Of a stretch of DNA of 64,000 nt, positions 31,080 to 42,382 are shown piece by piece. Position numbers and translations under genes: made by a program. The notes under the pieces were generated by a model. That model did no database searches. It saw only the letters and a program-made list of their open reading frames with translations, and had not been told where the DNA came from. The stretch is from Albugo candida (Eukaryota; Oomycota; Peronosporomycetes; Albuginales): assembly GCA_040437565.1 (NCBI GenBank), contig JBDOQK010000070.1, forward strand, positions 1 through 64,000, read 5' to 3'. Positions within the stretch are counted from its first letter, which is position 1; each line of letters opens with the position of its first letter.

Positions 31080-32532
31080 ATGACTAAAAAGACATTATGC
31101 ATGATCCCCGGACCCGTGGAATTTGAAGATAGAGTACTCGCATCGTTTGCACATGAGGGAATCTCTCACGTCGATTCTCAAGTTCTCGAAACCTTTGGCT
31201 CTTGTCTCGAAAAGCTTCGTAAAGTAAGATCTCATAGAAACCTCTATATTTCCATATCACACAGCATCGCATTAACCGTGTTATCTGATATTCCTTATTA
31301 TATCATATAATATAATTTAACAGGTCCTATTCGCACCCGATGGACAACCCTTAATAGTAGCCGGGTCCGGCACACTCGGATGGGATATGGTCGGCGCTAA
31401 TTTGATGCAGGAAGGCGACCATGTTCTGGCCATCAACACAGGGTATTTTGGTGATTTCTTTGGAAAGTGTTTGACCGCTTACGGTGGCAATGTGACACAT
31501 TTGACCGCATCCATTGGTTCATTTCCAACGTTGAAGGAACTGGAATTTCTCCTACAGGACAATAAAGCTTCGCCGTTCCAACTGATTACCATCACACACG
31601 TCGATACATCGACAGGAGTACTGGTGAATGTCGAAGCATACGCTCGCCTTATTCGAAAATATCATCCGGAAGCACTGATCATTGTGGACAGTGTGTGTGC
31701 GCTTGGAGGAGAGCCACTGTATATGACGGAATGGGATGTTGATTACGTGCTCACTGGCTCACAAAAATGCATTGGCGTGCCCGCAGGACTCAGTCTGAGT
31801 GTCATTCGACCTCGAGCTCTCAAAAGATTCCAATCGCTACATCCAGAGACGTTACAAGTAGCAAGAGGAGCGTACTATTTCGATTGGAATAATTGGATAC
31901 CGATCATGAAGAACTATGAAGCTCGAAAGCCATCCTACTTTGCCACACCGTCTGTGAATCACCTTTTTGCGCTTAACACTGCATTAGACATTCAATTGGA
32001 GAACGGTGGGATGGAACAGCGATTCAAAGAGCATGCGATTGTTGCAAATGCGATCCAACAAGCGCTTGAAAGTCTGGGATGCACACTGATCACTCAAGCG
32101 GGAGCACATGCACATACGCTTTCGTGTGTACGCTATCCTCCAGGCATCAGTGCGTCTGATTTTTTGTCCAAAGTGAGATCTCGTGGCGTATCGCTAGCTG
32201 GTGGACTTCATCATCAAATCAAGACCGAGTACTTTCGTATCGGGCACATGGGACCAAGCACAAGAAGACTCGATCATATCTGGAAGACATTTGAAGCAAT
32301 TGAGACAGCTCTATTGGCATGTGGCTACATACTTCCACCCGGTGGGCACAAAGAAGCCATCCTCGCACTTGAAGCTGCGTCGTCCAAGATCCCACTCAAG
32401 CCAGGTTGTACATTCATACGCGCAATGCACGCCTGCCCACTACCGCCCAAATGCCAGTTCTACTCACTTGCTGCGCTGGCAGCTGCGTTCACGAGCGGCT
32501 TCTTTCTAGCGCGTTTTCATTCGCGTGCTTGA
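31080..32532 (+). CDS. Alanine-glyoxylate/serine-pyruvate-type aminotransferase with C-terminal hydrophobic tail
   Basis: PLP enzyme of the AGXT family that converts glyoxylate to glycine using alanine or serine. Exons are 31080-31223 and 31324-32532, 450 aa; the 100-nt AT-rich intron is the longest resolved here. Motifs: start MIPGPVEF, AGSGTLGWD (cofactor phosphate region), Asp170 in IVDSVCALG, and the Schiff-base Lys196 in GSQKCIGVPAGLS. The fold ends near residue 400. About 50 more residues follow, ending in a hydrophobic SLAALAAAFTSGFFLARF and HSRA, which look like a tail anchor. HSRA is not a standard PTS1, so the location is uncertain. A truncated copy of the start lies before the gap. 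Confidence 0.9.
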
Positions 32533-32607
32533 TACGTTTTCGTAGGTGAAAAGATCCAAATGCAAAAGCGAAGAAAGATCGTGTTTTTTTTTCATGCAAG
32601 AATTCTC

Positions 32608-33993
32608 TCAAGTTTTTGACGCTTCCTGCAGCTCCTCAAGCAATGTATTCTGTTCATTCAGCATCAGCGCCTCCATCAGCGGATCCATGAGCTCTCCATT
32701 GAGAAACCTTTCGATTCCGTAAAGTGTGACATTGACGCGATGATCGCTCACACGACTTTGCGGGAAATTATACGTCCGAATTCGTTCCGATCGATCTCCC
32801 GATCCAATTTGTGAGCTACGAAGTTGATGTCTTTTGGTGTCTCTTTGGTCACGCAATTGAGCGTGGACGCGTGCACGGAGGATATTCATCGCTTTGGCTT
32901 TGTTTTGATGTTGCGATCGCTCATCCTACATATTTCCATCAATTCCCATCATCCATTCGTCTCCGCTTAAACACACACCTGGACAGCTGCTTGGATACCT
33001 GTGGGTATATGTGTGATGCGAACCGCGCTCTCGGTCGTGTTCACATGTTGTCCGCCACTTCCACTCGCGCGATATACGTCCATTCGAAGATCTTTTGGGT
33101 TCAATTCCAACTCAATTTCTTCGATTTCCGGCAATACGACTACCGATACGGCGCTCGTATGCACTCGTACGTCGTTTATAGGCACTCTTTGCACGCGATG
33201 GACACCACTTTCAAACTTAAAGTGCCCGTACACACCGCGCCCTTGGATGGCGCACACACATTCTTTACATCCGCCGAGATCTGTATGAGTGATGGTCAAA
33301 ATATGAAGTCGCCAATTCTGAAGGAGGGCGATTTTCTGGTATAGTTTAACCAAGTCATTTGCAAAAAGACAAGCTTCCTCGCCTCCGGTTCCCGCACGAA
33401 TTTCCAAAATGCAGTTTTTATCGTCAGCTGGATCGCGGGGAAGTAATTGACGCTAGTAGAGATGATGAATGGAGATGGGGATGATGGAGACAACGCACCG
33501 TGAGCGATTTCTCCAGCGCGATGGCTTTTTCTTTGGCTTCTTCGAGTTCCTCTTTGGCTAATTGAATGAGTTCCTCATCCTTTTCTGAAGAAGGAGTTGA
33601 GATGATCTATCAAAAAACGTGAGGAAGAGAACGGAAGATGATGAGATGGGAACCTCGGTGAGTTCGTCGATTGTCTGATGCGTGGATTGAAGATGTTGGA
33701 TGGTTGTGATTTTGGGTGTGAGTTCCGCAAGTTCGATGGAAAGATTCTTGAGGATCGATGAACTCATTTTGCCTTGAGGACTGTGAGGAGTGAGGGGATG
33801 AGATGTATGGAAAATGGACAACGCGCCTGTAAAGCTGCTCAGATAACGATTTATGGCGTTCGAGAAGAAGTTTCATGTTGCTGTGGATGGAGGATGATAA
33901 AGTGAAGTTTCGCATTCGGATGCGACGGACGGGAATCGGTGATACATTACGTTGAGGGCGCAAGAGGAAGCGTGAGTGGAACCCTCGCCGCAT
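32608..33993 (-). CDS. Peptide chain release factor 1, mitochondrial
   Basis: Terminates organelle translation at UAA/UAG. Five exons: 33993-33827, 33780-33654, 33606-33499, 33452-32979 and 32925-32608; introns 46, 47, 46 and 53 nt; 397 aa. The first intron again uses a GC donor (CAG|GCGCGT) and keeps the frame. Evidence: an Arg-rich, acid-free N-terminus ([15 protein letters not shown]) as mitochondrial presequence; [16 protein letters not shown]; the GGQ peptidyl-hydrolysis motif in [17 protein letters not shown]; and the [11 protein letters not shown] end of domain 3. The codon-recognition tripeptide should lie near HIPTG. The gene faces the aminotransferase tail to tail, 75 bp apart. Confidence 0.9.
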
Positions 33994-34126
33994 TTTGATT
34001 AGGATTTCCGCCAATCATTGTAGGTTTTAATTTGACCAATCGTAGTAAAGTGTGGGGTTTATTGTCCACTAAGTGACGTTCATGAAGATTGAGTATACAA
34101 ACAAACCGGCACTGCACAGTACAAGG

Positions 34127-34140
34127 TTTGTTCGTATGGG
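34127..34140 (+). promoter_or_regulatory. Candidate PSE-like element of the second U1 locus
   Basis: TTTGTTCGTATGGG starts 57 nt before this U1 gene; 12 of 14 bases match the motif 58 nt before the U1 at 279. A short ACATNNTC also precedes both genes. Promoter function is inferred. Confidence 0.5.
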
Positions 34141-34183
34141 GTATAAAATCGTATAAGCGTAACGATGGACCAACCACATTGTC

Positions 34184-34344
34184 ATACTTACCTGACTGGA
34201 GTCTGACAGTGATCAATAAGGCTGTTGGCTTGGGCCGGAGCAGGTCCCTTGCACCCCGATGCTGTAATGGTCCAGGAATGCCCTCTGGGTAACTCCACAG
34301 TATAATTTTTGATAGCGGGGGTGAGCGCGTGCGCCGCCCCCACC
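34184..34344 (+). ncRNA. U1 spliceosomal snRNA (second locus, copy before gap)
   Basis: Appears identical to the U1 at 279-439: ATACTTACCTG start, TTGCAC loop, AATTTTTGA Sm site and GC-rich terminal stem. It has its own upstream sequence, so the locus is distinct from the first. The copy breaks off into N at the end of the RNA. Confidence 0.92.
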
Positions 34345-34444
34345 NNNNNNNNNNNNNNNNNNNNNNNNNNNNNNNNNNNNNNNNNNNNNNNNNNNNNNNN
34401 NNNNNNNNNNNNNNNNNNNNNNNNNNNNNNNNNNNNNNNNNNNN
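34345..34444. other. Assembly gap, 100 N, between two U1 copies
   Basis: The left flank ends with the complete U1 gene and the right flank begins 2 bases before another U1 start. Either one U1 gene was assembled twice or two tandem U1 genes are separated by unknown sequence. Confidence 0.85.
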
Positions 34445-34446
34445 TC

Positions 34447-34607
34447 ATACTTACCTGACTGGAGTCTGACAGTGATCAATAAGGCTGTTGGCTTGGGCCG
34501 GAGCAGGTCCCTTGCACCCCGATGCTGTAATGGTCCAGGAATGCCCTCTGGGTAACTCCACAGTATAATTTTTGATAGCGGGGGTGAGCGCGTGCGCCGC
34601 CCCCACC
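34447..34607 (+). ncRNA. U1 spliceosomal snRNA (copy after gap)
   Basis: Full U1 sequence again, here with intact 3' flank, so the gene end can be read: the terminal stem closes with CCCCCACC at about 34607. The upstream promoter region is missing because the gap ends 2 bases before the RNA start. It probably represents the same gene as 34184-34344. Confidence 0.9.
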
Positions 34608-34615
34608 CCTTCTCC

Positions 34616-34638
34616 ATATTCTTAAAGCTTAAGAATAT
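34616..34638 (+). terminator. Hairpin just downstream of U1, possible 3'-end signal
   Basis: A perfect 10-bp inverted repeat (ATATTCTTAA, loop AGC, TTAAGAATAT) begins 8 nt after the U1 3' end. snRNA genes need a 3' processing signal near this distance. The role is inferred from position; no second locus is available to compare because the first U1 is cut by a gap. Confidence 0.35.
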
Positions 34639-34786
34639 TTACTGTGACTTCCTTTTTAATTGTACCGTATACGCGCGAGTAGTGCGCCCACTCTTATGTG
34701 TCGGTTCGAAATCTATTTCTTATCCAAAAGACACGAACTCGCAATCTTCAAATCGCATCTAAAAATCTAAGCTTTCCGATTCGCAA

Positions 34787-36145
34787 ATGTATCTAACTCG
34801 ACGATTGCTACGCTCAACGCTCTCACCTTCGCAATGTAACACGCCTACAACTTCGTCGTCGCCAAATAAAATGAAATCCAATGCGCTTACAAATCACATA
34901 AATAAAGAGCCATTTGATCCAAAAGAGTTGTATTACGGATACCAACGAGTCGTCGACGCTCTCGATTCCAAAGAGCGTTGGTCAGAAGCTCGAATTCTCG
35001 ATTTGAATGAGTCGGAACGACTATTATTTGTGCATTATATTGGCTGGAACTCTAGGTATGACGAGTGGGTGGCTCGTGAGAGAATTACGGCGCACGGGAG
35101 ACACACAAAAGCGAAGCGAAAACCGCCTGAAAGTTGGGATGGAAAAACATCGCTTTTCCGTCGACGTGGTAAGAGGAGAACCAGTATAGTACCGGTAAGT
35201 ATCGACCATCAGGATACCGATACTTCAGCGGTAATACCGACATCCCCGTGCTCTCCCGTTAAAGTACGAAAGCTCCCGGAAGCAAATGATTCCATACACA
35301 GCGATGCAACGGACGAACCAAGAGACGAACCAGTTCGCATTGAGGTTGCATCGCTCGATGGAACTCAGGGTAATGAACCAAAGGAAAGAACGATCGATTT
35401 GGAGCTTACTATCGACGTGCATGCGGACCCAATGGAATCGTCTGTGACCCGGGACAAGTCTCATAAGAAAGCCAAAAAGGAACAAAAGATACCACGATGT
35501 ACCGACTCCGACACCGAGATAAATGGAATGGAAGAATATGCAATGGAAGGTCCGAATCGTACCACAAAAAAACATTTGGCCGCTATTTTCCGATCGAGGC
35601 TACAGCAAAGTTATCGTGTCGAAGGGTACCAAATGTACATGGGACCGACGTCCCCGACGGAATCAGCTTTGGAGGCATTCTCATTGCATCATAATCCATC
35701 ATATAGTGCAGCAGTACAATGTCAGAGTTTTTCTCGGTGTGCTAGGAAGGAAGAGCATTTTCAAGATCAAATCGGTCGGATGGAGCAGGAAGCGTATCAT
35801 CAGCAAACATTGGCGCTACGAAAAAAGAATTTACAATTTGCTGTGGAGAGTGAGGAATTACTGAAAAAGAGCAGTGCTTTGTGGCACGATCAGAGTCACG
35901 CTTTTCGGGTGTTGGATTCAACTGCTTCTCCGACAAACGCTTCGACTTCGTCTGAAAGCAGTCCGAAAATCCAAAGTGTCAATCAGAGTTCTGAAGCAGA
36001 TACAGGTCAACGTTTTGGATTAAAGGAGAAAGGTGTCACTTCTGAATGTTCGGCTAAAGAGAAGGAATCCGATGCATTGGAAAATGGAAAGGATGAAGCG
36101 AATCAGAAAGAAGAGGATGAAATTTTGTACGAATTTGTGTTATAA
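34787..36145 (+). CDS. Chromo-barrel (Tudor-knot) domain protein
   Basis: 452 aa, intronless. Residues about 40-105 hold a chromo-barrel: YHYGYQR-like opening (YYGYQRVVDALD), WSEARIL, LFVHYIGWNSRYDEWV, then ERITAHG. The YxGWNxRxDEWV box is the hallmark of MOF, MRG15 and MSL3 proteins, which bind methylated histones or RNA. No MYST acetyltransferase or MRG domain follows. The remainder is acidic, Ser/Lys/Glu-rich and helical near 325-370. It is probably a chromatin-complex subunit; the exact complex is unknown. Confidence 0.8.
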   Translation: MYLTRRLLRSTLSPSQCNTPTTSSSPNKMKSNALTNHINKEPFDPKELYYGYQRVVDALDSKERWSEARILDLNESERLLFVHYIGWNSRYDEWVARERITAHGRHTKAKRKPPESWDGKTSLFRRRGKRRTSIVPVSIDHQDTDTSAVIPTSPCSPVKVRKLPEANDSIHSDATDEPRDEPVRIEVASLDGTQGNEPKERTIDLELTIDVHADPMESSVTRDKSHKKAKKEQKIPRCTDSDTEINGMEEYAMEGPNRTTKKHLAAIFRSRLQQSYRVEGYQMYMGPTSPTESALEAFSLHHNPSYSAAVQCQSFSRCARKEEHFQDQIGRMEQEAYHQQTLALRKKNLQFAVESEELLKKSSALWHDQSHAFRVLDSTASPTNASTSSESSPKIQSVNQSSEADTGQRFGLKEKGVTSECSAKEKESDALENGKDEANQKEEDEILYEFVL

Positions 36146-37162
36146 TTTGGTGAAATTGACATTTCCGTATGTACCTGGAGTGATTGTCGAAACTTTGTAA
36201 AGTAAAAAGCGGCTGTAAAGGGTTTTCAAAGTGAATGTGAAGGGCGTGCTAATGGAAGTGCTATTTTGCGAGTGGAAGAGAAATAGGGCAAATGGGTCGC
36301 AATGTGATCAGAAAGTGATTATGTGATGCTGTTTTGTATGTTGAGAAGCATTGCGATGGCTGAGATTGAATATCAAATTGGTTTCTTTTTGTATTCGCTT
36401 TATACGGGGGCCTCTATTAAAAATGTGTATCGTACTTATCGGCATTTCTTAAGTGCGACCGACAGAGAACATGAAGTAGAAATATTACAAATAGTATGTT
36501 AGCGATAAATAGATAAGAAGTTCACTTGAAGCAATACATTTTGGCTGAAAAATCGTCACTGAAACGATATGGTTGATGTCAAGTTGGTGAATACTAGTAT
36601 TCCTACCCGATCCGTCAAATATATTTCAGGTCAGAAGCCGCACATCCTTGACAAGAACACCAAGTGAAGAGGATTCTTGGGAGAGCAATGAGGAATGTAT
36701 GCCCGTCACTATATACTCATCGAATTTGCGTTTGATCTATCATATATTTGATATTTTCAAGTCATGAAACAGGATCATCAGTGTAAATAACTCAAGTTGA
36801 CACGTCAAACATATTGAAGCGGTAGATTCGAACATTTGCATTTTCCCAAATTATGTGGAATATTGTGAAGGTTGGAAGGAGTTGAGTCAGACTAGAACCA
36901 CACCCTGTGAGAAGGGGTATACAGAATTTTTGATTGTGTTTTGTGTCTGGATGCAGAAGTAGCTTCATTTTTGTTTGTGCACTAGCAACGTAGCGCATTA
37001 GTATAAAGTAATTCCATAGAGCCAGACTATAAGCGGGATTACTGTGCATATCCTAAAGGATAATGCTGGAGTATTTATTCGTCCTACCGATGGCTATTGC
37101 TCTTTCAAATATGATTTCTCAGTTCCCGTAAAGTATCCGCGAATGATTTGGTGCGGAACTTT
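36146..37162. other. Intergenic, AT-rich, nothing recognised
   Basis: About 1 kb between the chromo-barrel gene and the retroelement. No gene-like frame was found. Confidence 0.45.
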
Positions 37163-37250
37163 TGTTGAAATGTACGCTGTAGTTAAAGTACTGTATGAGG
37201 TGAATCCACGATAAAGCGACGACTGTGAGGTATGGTACATATTATCATTA
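37163..37250 (+). repeat. Left LTR fragment of the copia element
   Basis: Shares TGTTGAAATGTACGCTGTAG and, downstream, TCCACGATAAAGCGACGA and TGAGGTATGGTACAT with the right LTR at 40508. Similarity fades after about 90 bp, so the left LTR is truncated or diverged. Confidence 0.65.
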
Positions 37251-40200
37251 ATGAACGTGAAAGAAAAGTTGCTGAATGAGCACGATAAAAAAAGCAGCAA
37301 GGTAGCTCTGAGGGTGCATTTTGCGTACGTCATGGCCAAGAATGAGGACGGACGATGCGTCAAAACGAACGGCGCATGAAGATTATAAGGAGCAATTTTG
37401 TGGAAGGTGCCGAAGATGCAACAAACTGGGCCGTAAGCAATATTAGTCCAAGACAAAGTCTGCGACGGACGCGAATTTAATTGCATTAAGAGTTCATGAT
37501 GGTGGTAAACAAGGTTGGTTGTTGGACGGTGGGACCTAGTCACATATGATCCCGGCAAAGCAAGATTTAGCCGAATTGCATGAGTTAGAGGATCCAATCG
37601 AAATTCGTGTTGTAGACGGAGCCAAGATGGAAGCAATTAAAAAAAGAACCGTTATATTCCGCTATAAGATTGGTATAATGGTGAAGGGAGTGTCACACAT
37701 ACCCACTTTGGATAGAGGGCTACTGTCAGACCCGATGAAAGCTCATCATGGGCTCGACATGCGTTTCGGTGCAAATCATTGCGACATATGTAAAGGGAAT
37801 TGATCTACTGGCGCCATTGAAGCGAGAAGGTAACGTGTACATACTCAACGTGGAACATGAGCGTGCTTTTGTGGTTGGACACAAGAACGCTGAGAACAAG
37901 TGGGAGCTGCGGCATTCCAGAATGATCCATCCACGCCACAGAGTCTACGATAAACACAACAGTGGACTGAAGCTTTGCCAAGAATTTCGGACAAAGTTGG
38001 CAAACTGCAGCGGATGTCTGTCGATGACGAAGATCATGCAGACATTACAATTAGTTCACGCAAATGTCAAAAGACCCATGAAAACAGTCTCGTTTGATGC
38101 TGTCGATTCTTGACGACTTCTCCGCATTTGTGAACGTATACTTTTTAAAGACCAAAAGTGAGGTAACTACCAAGTTCAACAAGTACAAAGCAGAATGAAC
38201 TACAGTGTGGAACGAAGCTATACGCACGGACAACGGAGGAGATCGTAAAACAAGAGGTTTGAATTAATATGCCGGAGAGAGTTGAATCATTCACCAGTAA
38301 AAAGTATCCTACACCCCGAAGTAAAACGGAGTTGCTAAGCGAATGAACAGGACAATCACGGAAAAGACGAGAAGCATGATGAGCCACAAGGGTGCTGCAT
38401 AGACTTGGTGGGATGAAGCAATACATACCGGGGTTCACCTGATCAATCGAAACACAAGAATCCATTCCTCGAATATGACTCCATTCAAAAAAAGTTCAAG
38501 GCAAAGCTGCAACTACATTACCCACGTGTGTTGTGATCGCTGGGATAAGTTCAATCAGTTGCATGCTACTGGGATTTGCCAAACATGCAAAAGGCCATTC
38601 AGTTTTTGATATGAAGACACACACTGTTCAGACCAGCAGAACGATTGCGCTAGATGAACGCCAAGTTGACAGTATGTACAAGGAAACTTGTCAAATACTA
38701 CAGTGACTGATAAAGCAGCGATCCCATGCGAATGTGATGCGAATGATGACTTACATGATCGATTGCATATCAATGGAACTGCAGATGTGGAAATGGAGGA
38801 AGGGAATGGAGATGATGACGCGGGGATGGATAAACAGATACGTGACATTGAAACCGAGGACGCCAGCATAAACTTCTGGGATGGCTGTCACAAATCGCAC
38901 TCAAATCACTCAGAACAACTTACGCAACAGCCACGACAATTGCAGATAGGTTTTGCCTGCAAGAAAACGCACCCGGTAAAACAAAGGGTAAAAAAGGTAA
39001 CGAGATGATATTCACCCAAAGATTGCTCGTGTTTCCCATATGCAAAGCAACCGACGCCTTCTTACCGACGCAACCAGTGGTAGAGATGAATGCGATATTG
39101 CAAAGATTGAGCACCAACCCATACTGATGATTGAAGCTGATGCTGCTGACAACCATACTGAAGACAGTATCTTCGTGTAAGATAATAATATCAAGTCAAA
39201 TGAGAGAGATGATAACCAACCAACCTCCATCCAAGATATCGCGATTGGATAGCGACACGCAGTTGACGGTAGAAGTCGCGATGGTAACACAAAATTTTCC
39301 ATCCTTGTATGAAGATGAAAAAGACCAGTAGATTTTTAGCCATTGATAACAGATTTGCTGCGCACAAATGGAAGAACACGTGGTCAATTATGAAACACAA
39401 ATGAAGGATTAAGACTATTGAATTTCGGTGGGTCTGGGTCAAGAAAGAGACGGGCCCGACGCTGCTCTACAAAGCGAGATTGGTTGCGCTGGTAATTTGG
39501 CAACATCAAGGAGTCGATTTCTTCGAGACATACGCTGCTGTGGCGAACATTAATTCGATTAGCATACTGCTATCAACGTGCTGTGCAATTGGATACATCA
39601 TTGAACAAAACGATGTGGACACAGCGTATATGAATGTAGACATACAAGAAGTCTAGTTGGAAGTTCCAAAGGGTCTAAAGCTGAACCGTGATTTATATGG
39701 CATAAAGCAACCACACAATGCATTGCTGCAGAAACTATTCGAGCAGAAATCCAGGCACTAGACTTTCGAACAAAAACAGCCCGACGACGCAAGAATAAAA
39801 AGAATTTATGAATTCCAAACCGTATCGCTACCATATTGAGCGCTTACTGTATGTTGCAACATGCACAGGGCCGGATGTGGCATTCGCTGTGAGTCAACTC
39901 GGACGTTTTTCATCCAACCCTACATCGAAGCATTGGAAGGCAACAATTTAGGTATTGCCATACTTAAAATCGACGGCTACATTCGAGTAAACTACACTGT
40001 CAATAGAACCGCGAACCAACTATCTGCCTACAGTGATGCAGATTGGAGGAGCAACTTGGATGGACGTAGATCTGTTAGCTGAGTATCGGCACTACTGAGT
40101 GGTGAACCAGTTGTATTTAAGTCATAACAAAAAATACCAACGTATGGTGGCCTTGAGTACCTCAGAAGCTGAGTATATGGTAATGAGCATGTGTGCATAG

Positions 40201-40507
40201 GACGTACTGCGGGCAAGAGAAATGCTCTCCGACCTAAATTCGAACAGAAGAATCCAAGATTGTCTGGGAAGATAATCAAGGAGCTTTCGCACTTGCCACG
40301 AGCCCAGGATATCATGCGCGACGAAGCATGCGGATATCCGCTATCACTTTATTCGTGAGAAAATAACGACAGGTTTGATAAAAGTGATCGACAATGAGAC
40401 GAAATACCAAGTCGCGAACAGTCTGACGAAACCACTAGGAACCAACGAATACAATGCATTCGTGATGCAATGGTATCAATTGAGCGTGCAACTACATTAC
40501 ATGGGGG

Positions 40508-40900
40508 TGTTAAAACGTACACTATAGTTTAAGTTCTGTAGGAGACTGATCCACGATATGCAAAGTGACGATTGTGAGGTATGGTACATAATTCGAGGTG
40601 CTGTAATCAGTGGCCAGCAGGCGACTATAAAACTTTTGTAAAACTTGATAATACAGTTCTTCTTTTCTTTCCTCGAAATAACATAAACGAATGCAATGGG
40701 TATCAAGTGGGCGTACAACTACATGAAGTGGAAGTGCTAAAATATACACTATGGTTGAACTCTGTTTGAGAAAAATTCCACGATATGCAAAGCGAGGGCG
40801 TTGAGGTATTGTACATAATTTGGGGAATTGGGGCTAGTGATCGCTAGGCGACCATATATTCATCAACAAATAACGTCACACGACATTTAGAATGCGAGTA
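40508..40900 (+). repeat. Right LTR and a tandem, diverged second LTR copy
   Basis: The right LTR starts at 40508 and holds a TATAAAA (about 40625) and a pyrimidine-rich run. From about 40693 the element's 3' end is repeated: the TGCAATGGTATCAA region before the LTR recurs as TGCAATGGGTATCAA, followed by a second LTR-like copy from 40735. This indicates a tandem duplication of the 3' end, now about 75% similar by eye. Confidence 0.65.
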
Positions 40901-42244
40901 GCTGCATCGTCTTGCATTTGCAAGGTGATTTTCAAAATCTCCTCCTGACAATTGCTTCATTCTTCACGGTTTGGAGTGCGAGCGCCGCATCCCTTCTCCA
41001 AATATTGCCTCGTTCCATTGGGCGAATAGTCATCTGTGATCAATACAGTACCAATTTTCGTCTTCGTAAGTGACGTGCATACACAAAAACTTGACTACAA
41101 CGCCTGTACACTCTGCATTATCTCTTACGGACGCGACACGAATAGCCGATTTTCAATGCTCTTGGAGTAATGCCGTCGGTAGCAGATTGGTCTCTGAGCT
41201 CGCATGGGCACCTTGGATGTCGTTTCACCGGCCAGTACATAGAACGCTAATCTCACACTATTGGTATCCCCTGACCTGCACATCTCTCAATCTGAATCGA
41301 AGCAACAGCTGATAGAACCATGTAAATGGTAGTCGTAGCATTCTATCTCACATCACTACGTGTTGCTGAAGGTCAACGGTAACGCGAAAAGTCAAAACTG
41401 GCTGCTAAGCATTTTAGCTTTGTATCCCGTATCTTGTTTGCTATTCCCCCGTTTAGCTCCTACCAACGGACAAAAAGTTGTTAGTCCCGCAAGATCGTGA
41501 CTCGTCCATTAAACACGCACACAAGTGGCTGGATAGGATAGCTTGACCGACCAAGTCCATATGTTTATGTGTACAGTCTCGTTTTAGTGCGATGCTCTTG
41601 GTAGCATTGCTAAATGACATGACATCGTCAATCAATAGGAATATCCATATTACAAAATTGTCATACATACCGAATCATTCTTGTTCTCCTCGATTATGTG
41701 GTCACATAAGCTATCCGTAACAGCGCGACTAAGCCAGCCGCTGCAATTCTTCTCTATTGATGCTGACAGGAATATGTCAAAACTCTGCGCGCTGTTTAAA
41801 ACAAAGTACCTTACTGCCGGATAACTACAGTGTAGAATTTAGTGCGCACTTAACTCCATGGAAGCGGGAAAAAAGAAAGTGCCATCAGTCGACACATAGC
41901 GTTAGGGTTATAACTTTCTATATTTATTGTTTATAATGGCACTGCCCAACATTTTGTTACTTGGCCAGACATGTTCGTGCGTACATGATAAGAGCACGCT
42001 TTATCTGGTAGGTCTAGAGAGAATTGATTCATGTTTTTGTGCTGAACAGAGCTGACATGAGCTTGTCACGCAATTTTATTTTCAAAAAGAGTAGCATTCC
42101 CTATAACTCTTCTCGTAGAAAAGTCATCACGCATCTCCTCTCAATCCCCTATGCTATTCAACGTAATAAGAGATCATTTTTGTTTTTTCACTTTCAAATT
42201 TGCGACAACAAAAACAACTACCTTTGAAGCCACCTATTTGACCA

Positions 42245-42382
42245 ATGAAAACGAGCATGAAAACAATTTTTGTGATCTGCGTTGGAATCCTCGCATCCTT
42301 CTGTTACGGTGGTTGCACAAGTAATTCACCTTCTGAAAAGCCTGCATTTGACGATCTCCCTGATATTCATGAGCCTTATTGA
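42245..42382 (+). CDS. Small putative secreted peptide
   Basis: 45 aa. The first 20 residues look like a signal peptide: MKTSMKT followed by the hydrophobic IFVICVGILASFCYGG. The mature part is short and acidic, with one or two cysteines (GGCTSN) and a DDLPDIHEPY end. It sits in a gene-poor, transposon-bearing region, a common setting for oomycete effectors. No homology was recognised, and further exons downstream are possible. Chance open frame cannot be excluded. Confidence 0.3.
   Translation: MKTSMKTIFVICVGILASFCYGGCTSNSPSEKPAFDDLPDIHEPY

Larger units (their letters stand above)
37163..40900 (+). mobile_element. Decayed Ty1/copia LTR retrotransposon
   Basis: Ordered copia remnants lie on the plus strand, all broken by stops and frameshifts. 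Protease: WLLDGG then a stop then SHM (about 37517-37550, normally WLLDSGATSHM). GAG-pre-integrase: HSRMIHPRHR (about 37915). Integrase piece: RTDNGGD (about 38223). Reverse transcriptase: YKARLVALV, FETYAAVA and EQNDVDTAYMNVD (about 39460-39640). RNase H end: LLYVATCTGPDVAFAVSQLGRF and DADWRS (about 39840-40050). LTR-like sequences begin at 37163 and 40508 (TGTTRAAAYGTACRCTRTAGTT), with a third copy at 40735. The element cannot be active. Confidence 0.85.

Noticed and set aside
34184-34607. True tandem pair of U1 genes
   Set aside because: The gap flank pattern is the same as at the other artefactual gaps, so one gene assembled twice is more likely.
37094-37636. 180-codon minus-strand frame
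   Set aside because: It lies antisense to the copia LTR and protease region, which has recognisable plus-strand motifs.
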